Shown one piece after another: positions 28,701 to 30,710 of a stretch of 30,710 bases of DNA. Source of the stretch: a virus; the IMG/VR virus record IMGVR_UViG_3300042090_003220, positions 1 through 30,710 of that record. One strand, written 5' to 3'. Position 1 is the first letter of the stretch; each line of letters starts with the position of its first letter. A program made the translations under genes and the position numbers. The notes below the pieces were generated by a model. It was not told where the DNA came from, ran no database searches, and was given only the letters and a program-made list of their open reading frames with translations.

Positions 28701-30710
28701 GATATCCAGGCGCGCCGACCATTACCCCGCAGCGGCGTGGAACAGCATACGCCGAGCACGGAAGGCCGGCTGCTGCAGCAACAGGTGAACGAGGCGAAGC
28801 GGCGCTTTGGCGTGGTGGTAACAGACGCGGCCAAGCAGCTCAAAGGGGCGCTGGAGGCGCGCAAGACCTGGCTGAACAACCGGATCGCGGACCTGAAGTA
28901 TCAGATCGCCGCCGGGGCGCGGAGCGTGAAGACGAAAACGCCGGGACCGGCGGACGCGGAAACGAAGCTGCTGCAGATCCAGGTGGATACGCTGAAGCAG
29001 CAGCTCGATGAGATTGCGCCGCGACCGGGCATGACGGACGCGCAGCGGGCGGCGCTGGCGGAACGGAGCATCCAAAAGGAGATTGAATGGTTGGAGAAGC
29101 AGATCGCGGCCGGCCAAGTCTCGGTGGCGTCGCGCAAGCCATTGATCACGTCGGCACGTCTGGACGCGCTGCGGGCGCGGCGCGTGGCGCTCCGGGCCCA
29201 GTGGGATGAGCTGCGGTCCATGGATCCGCAATATCAGAAGACACTGGAGGAACGCGCGATCAAATCGTATGTGGCGCGGCTGACTGCCCGGGCGGCGGAT
29301 TACGCGGACCGGACGGCCCGAGGCGACTTCGCGCCCCGCCAGGTGAAGCCGGCGGCGTGGAAGACTTCCCCGGAGGTCATTAAGGCCTTTCGCGACAATG
29401 AGGCGGCCAAACAGGCTTTCCACGATGCCGGTGAGCGGGCGCGCCTGGCGGCGCGCAGCGGACCGGCCCGCGTGGTGGACGGGATGCTGGCGGCGATCCG
29501 GGCACCCTTTGCGATTGCAATCTACGGTCACGGAACGGTGGGTATGATCACGCACGCCGGCGGCCGGATGTTCCTGCCGTCCCAGTGGGGGACGTATTGG
29601 CGGAATTTTGGCAGCCAGTGGAAACTGTGGACGAACAAGGATTATCACGACCGGGCAATCTACAAGCTGGTGAATGATCCGGACTATGATTTCTGGAGGC
29701 ACGCCGGCGCGGCGGTTGATCCGCATTCGATCTACACGGATTATGGTTTGTATGCGAAGTGGGGCGGGAAGTTTGGCGCGGCAGGCAAGCGCGGGTTTGA
29801 TGCGCTGAAGATCTACCGGTTGGAGGCGAACAAGGCGGAGTGGGCGAAGGTGCCGGAAAGCATCAAGAACGATCCACAGCAGGCGGCCGTTATGGCGCGG
29901 AACATAGCGCAGATGAACAACCACGCGACGGGGGTGGCGAACCTGGGACACGGTCCGCTGACAACGACGGCGCAAACGGTGATGTTCGCGGCCAAGCTGG
30001 AGGCGAGCCGATGGGCGCGGATCATCGGCGATCCGGCGAAAACGATCTTTACCTTTACGGACTGGCATAACGCAAATGCGGCGGACCGGCAGATTGCCGT
30101 GACGCGGCTGAAGCACGCGGCGGAGTTCGGGGCGTTCTACTTTGCGGCGTTGCTGGCGAATCAGGGGATCAACCAGGCGCTTGGGACGGGCCAGAAGGTG
30201 AACCTGACGGATCCAACGAAGAGCGACTGGCTGAAGTTCAAGGCGGCGCATTACACGATCGCGCTGGATGGTGGGTTGCTGGCGCCGGTGCGGTTCCTGG
30301 GGCATGTGATCGCCGGCGATCTGCTGGCGCGCCGGACGAAGATGCAACTGCTGAAGGGCAGCCGGTTCCAGGCAGCCACGACGACGGCCGGACAGTACGC
30401 GCGCGGGAAGTTTTCGCCCACGGCCTCGATCCTGACGGACGTGGCGACGCGGGCGGATTACGCGGGGCGGCCGTTGCCCTTCACGACGGAGGCGCCGCAG
30501 CACAAGAATCAGACGCGGTACACACTAGGGGAATATCTGTGGTCGCACGGGCCGATTCCGCTGACGGGCGCGGCGGAGATCGTGTACAACGCGTTGCGCC
30601 AACAGGGCATGAGCGGACTGCAGGCCTCGACGTTTATCAAGGCACTGGCGGTGGCGGCAGCGGAGTCCACGGGGGCGCATGTCAACGAGGATTTGACCCC
30701 GGGCAAGTAG
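25701..30710 (+). CDS. Giant internal virion / polyvalent-type protein (1669 aa)
   Basis: I chose the ATG at 25701, four bases after the upstream stop; an earlier start adds a stretch that overlaps that gene. Short motif (T/S)-x-(T/S)-F-E-(D/E)-(A/G) occurs at residues 4-10, 15-21, 34-40, 261-268 and 284-290, joined by Pro/Ala-rich linkers. A small beta-barrel-like module follows (about 467-520: FLGDTVKIKGQPMTVVEH). Long coiled coils come next (about 600-1150). The C-terminal 300 residues match the conserved end of large phage polyvalent proteins: NIAQMNNHATG at 1401-1411, DPTKSDWLKFK from 1504, LDGGLLAPVRF, and KFSP at 1570-1573. It is probably carried in the head and injected. It appears complete and ends exactly at the window edge; no named catalytic motif is visible. 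Confidence 0.72.
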   Translation: MADTLTFEDAQGPSTLTFEDAQAPSAPSGEAPSTMTFEEGLPVDTSKLQANPYETAQLQDPNLRGVLGPGTQEDAANVIKAIGAAPGAVAGYAGNVVRGGVADVAQTLHGDEKYYELNNLAAAALGETPQIDDELKLASGEAPAAATMAKVSQGAAASIPLMAAGMPAGVAGRLISAGFAADMIRGGGQAATDLGTELGKNPEDRDPDKITSAVSDLVQAGAFAPLAGAHAVPDKLKATAELSMQLLNDPTFATPKVEAPTSMTFEDATKPAAVQTPGTPPPGTLSFEEASKPTPSPSPAAIPPIPVTTAPPAETATAPVSPAPAAAPVKLLPVDVSDKDVKAMRGSVDTPPDVLDTISDHFPNGVQFDRADQGEAVRSAQGRAAELMSHTQGEPADQVLQGLHAEGLFKNLETPDDLAQAMVQAGQVRLAARGNMTAEARQLAEEQARTVAFESANKASRPGVESVPIEQLFLGDTVKIKGQPMTVVEHPVDADTGKPFGVTLEGAYGRQTLNMGSQLHIDAGSLKEGEMVGMGAAVPSEFHNTTGGDTGIKKAAVAQERQARGEAPLAQPPVRSFPGDVWQGALAKVADNPSAPLELVNSMLSDQVEGRKRALTDDDVALLLHRHTDLNYQRAKLVREQAQVEDDAKQFPNRADELPRIKGDIAKLDDQLDALEKVMAPAATETARGLAALRAMVQDNYSLARMERVRTKQLTDIKGRDLTAGEHADMMKELLDLRAKMKDATEREAKAKAADDEERSKAMADAEIAARIEQVKNGVGYDRQVHSLADRIVTALEKEATAARARLKAKFARFNTGLDPTLLTDLATVGAAHIARGTLDFTRWSKAMVADFGENVIPWLNQAWTKANARVDTAVDRLAQGKQSIEVKKRIRKDDVTGQRKSIIAGLKDAATEQRPLDEQGDYIRKLMENFIVSGLKEREPLVDAIHKTLTDDVGMADVTRRDVREAMANYGKFKALNPDEIKAKRRDLSHQIAQTLKLEDIQARRPLPRSGVEQHTPSTEGRLLQQQVNEAKRRFGVVVTDAAKQLKGALEARKTWLNNRIADLKYQIAAGARSVKTKTPGPADAETKLLQIQVDTLKQQLDEIAPRPGMTDAQRAALAERSIQKEIEWLEKQIAAGQVSVASRKPLITSARLDALRARRVALRAQWDELRSMDPQYQKTLEERAIKSYVARLTARAADYADRTARGDFAPRQVKPAAWKTSPEVIKAFRDNEAAKQAFHDAGERARLAARSGPARVVDGMLAAIRAPFAIAIYGHGTVGMITHAGGRMFLPSQWGTYWRNFGSQWKLWTNKDYHDRAIYKLVNDPDYDFWRHAGAAVDPHSIYTDYGLYAKWGGKFGAAGKRGFDALKIYRLEANKAEWAKVPESIKNDPQQAAVMARNIAQMNNHATGVANLGHGPLTTTAQTVMFAAKLEASRWARIIGDPAKTIFTFTDWHNANAADRQIAVTRLKHAAEFGAFYFAALLANQGINQALGTGQKVNLTDPTKSDWLKFKAAHYTIALDGGLLAPVRFLGHVIAGDLLARRTKMQLLKGSRFQAATTTAGQYARGKFSPTASILTDVATRADYAGRPLPFTTEAPQHKNQTRYTLGEYLWSHGPIPLTGAAEIVYNALRQQGMSGLQASTFIKALAVAAAESTGAHVNEDLTPGK

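Noticed and set aside
1-30710. Integrase, attachment sites, tRNA genes or a replication origin
   Set aside because: No recombinase motif, no tRNA-like cloverleaf and no iteron cluster was seen on reading either strand.

Overview
The window is a GC-rich stretch of bacteriophage or prophage late genes, with every supported gene on the + strand and tightly packed (no gap exceeds about 200 bases). The gene set points to a short-tailed (podovirus-like) tailed phage: large terminase, portal, scaffold-like protein, an HK97-fold major capsid protein of the DUF5309 type, head-tail adaptor-like proteins, a nozzle-like tail protein, fibre-like proteins, and three consecutive proteins of internal-virion (ejection) character. 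No tape-measure, sheath, integrase, tRNA or CRISPR array is visible. The likely host is a Verrucomicrobiota or related PVC bacterium. This is an inference from the many short palindromic and A/T-rich filler repeats between genes, which I remember as a habit of those genomes but could not check.

Layout. 1-2151: a ParB-like protein cut by the window edge and two small genes, one a winged-helix candidate small terminase. 2152-8179: large terminase, three small genes, the portal, then three small overlapping genes. A strong intrinsic terminator lies at 8242-8279. 8346-11283: scaffold-like protein, major capsid protein and a small structural candidate, closed by a second strong terminator at 11388-11427. 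11485-15562: a secreted-type protein, a small protein, an adaptor-like protein carrying carbohydrate-binding-like modules, a beta protein, and a fibre with YadA-like repeats. 15575-17828: small membrane, holin-like/lipoprotein and DUF1353 genes (probable lysis or envelope group) and an associated beta protein. 17896-23588: second adaptor-like protein, 928-residue nozzle-like protein, second signal-peptide fibre-like protein, sulfotransferase-like and GNAT-like genes. 23590-30710: three virion-internal candidates, the last a 1669-residue polyvalent-type protein that ends exactly at the window edge.

The most unusual layer lies under the genes. A double-hairpin element, two perfect stems each capped by a GGAA (GNRA) loop, occurs six times between 7620 and 23193, always in the same orientation. 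At least two copies differ in ways that keep the stems paired. Three copies are translated in frame as the C-terminal ends of proteins, and other palindromes sit inside terminase and sulfotransferase coding sequence. A 43-base repeat, several A/T-rich filler families and two terminators make up most of the remaining non-coding DNA.
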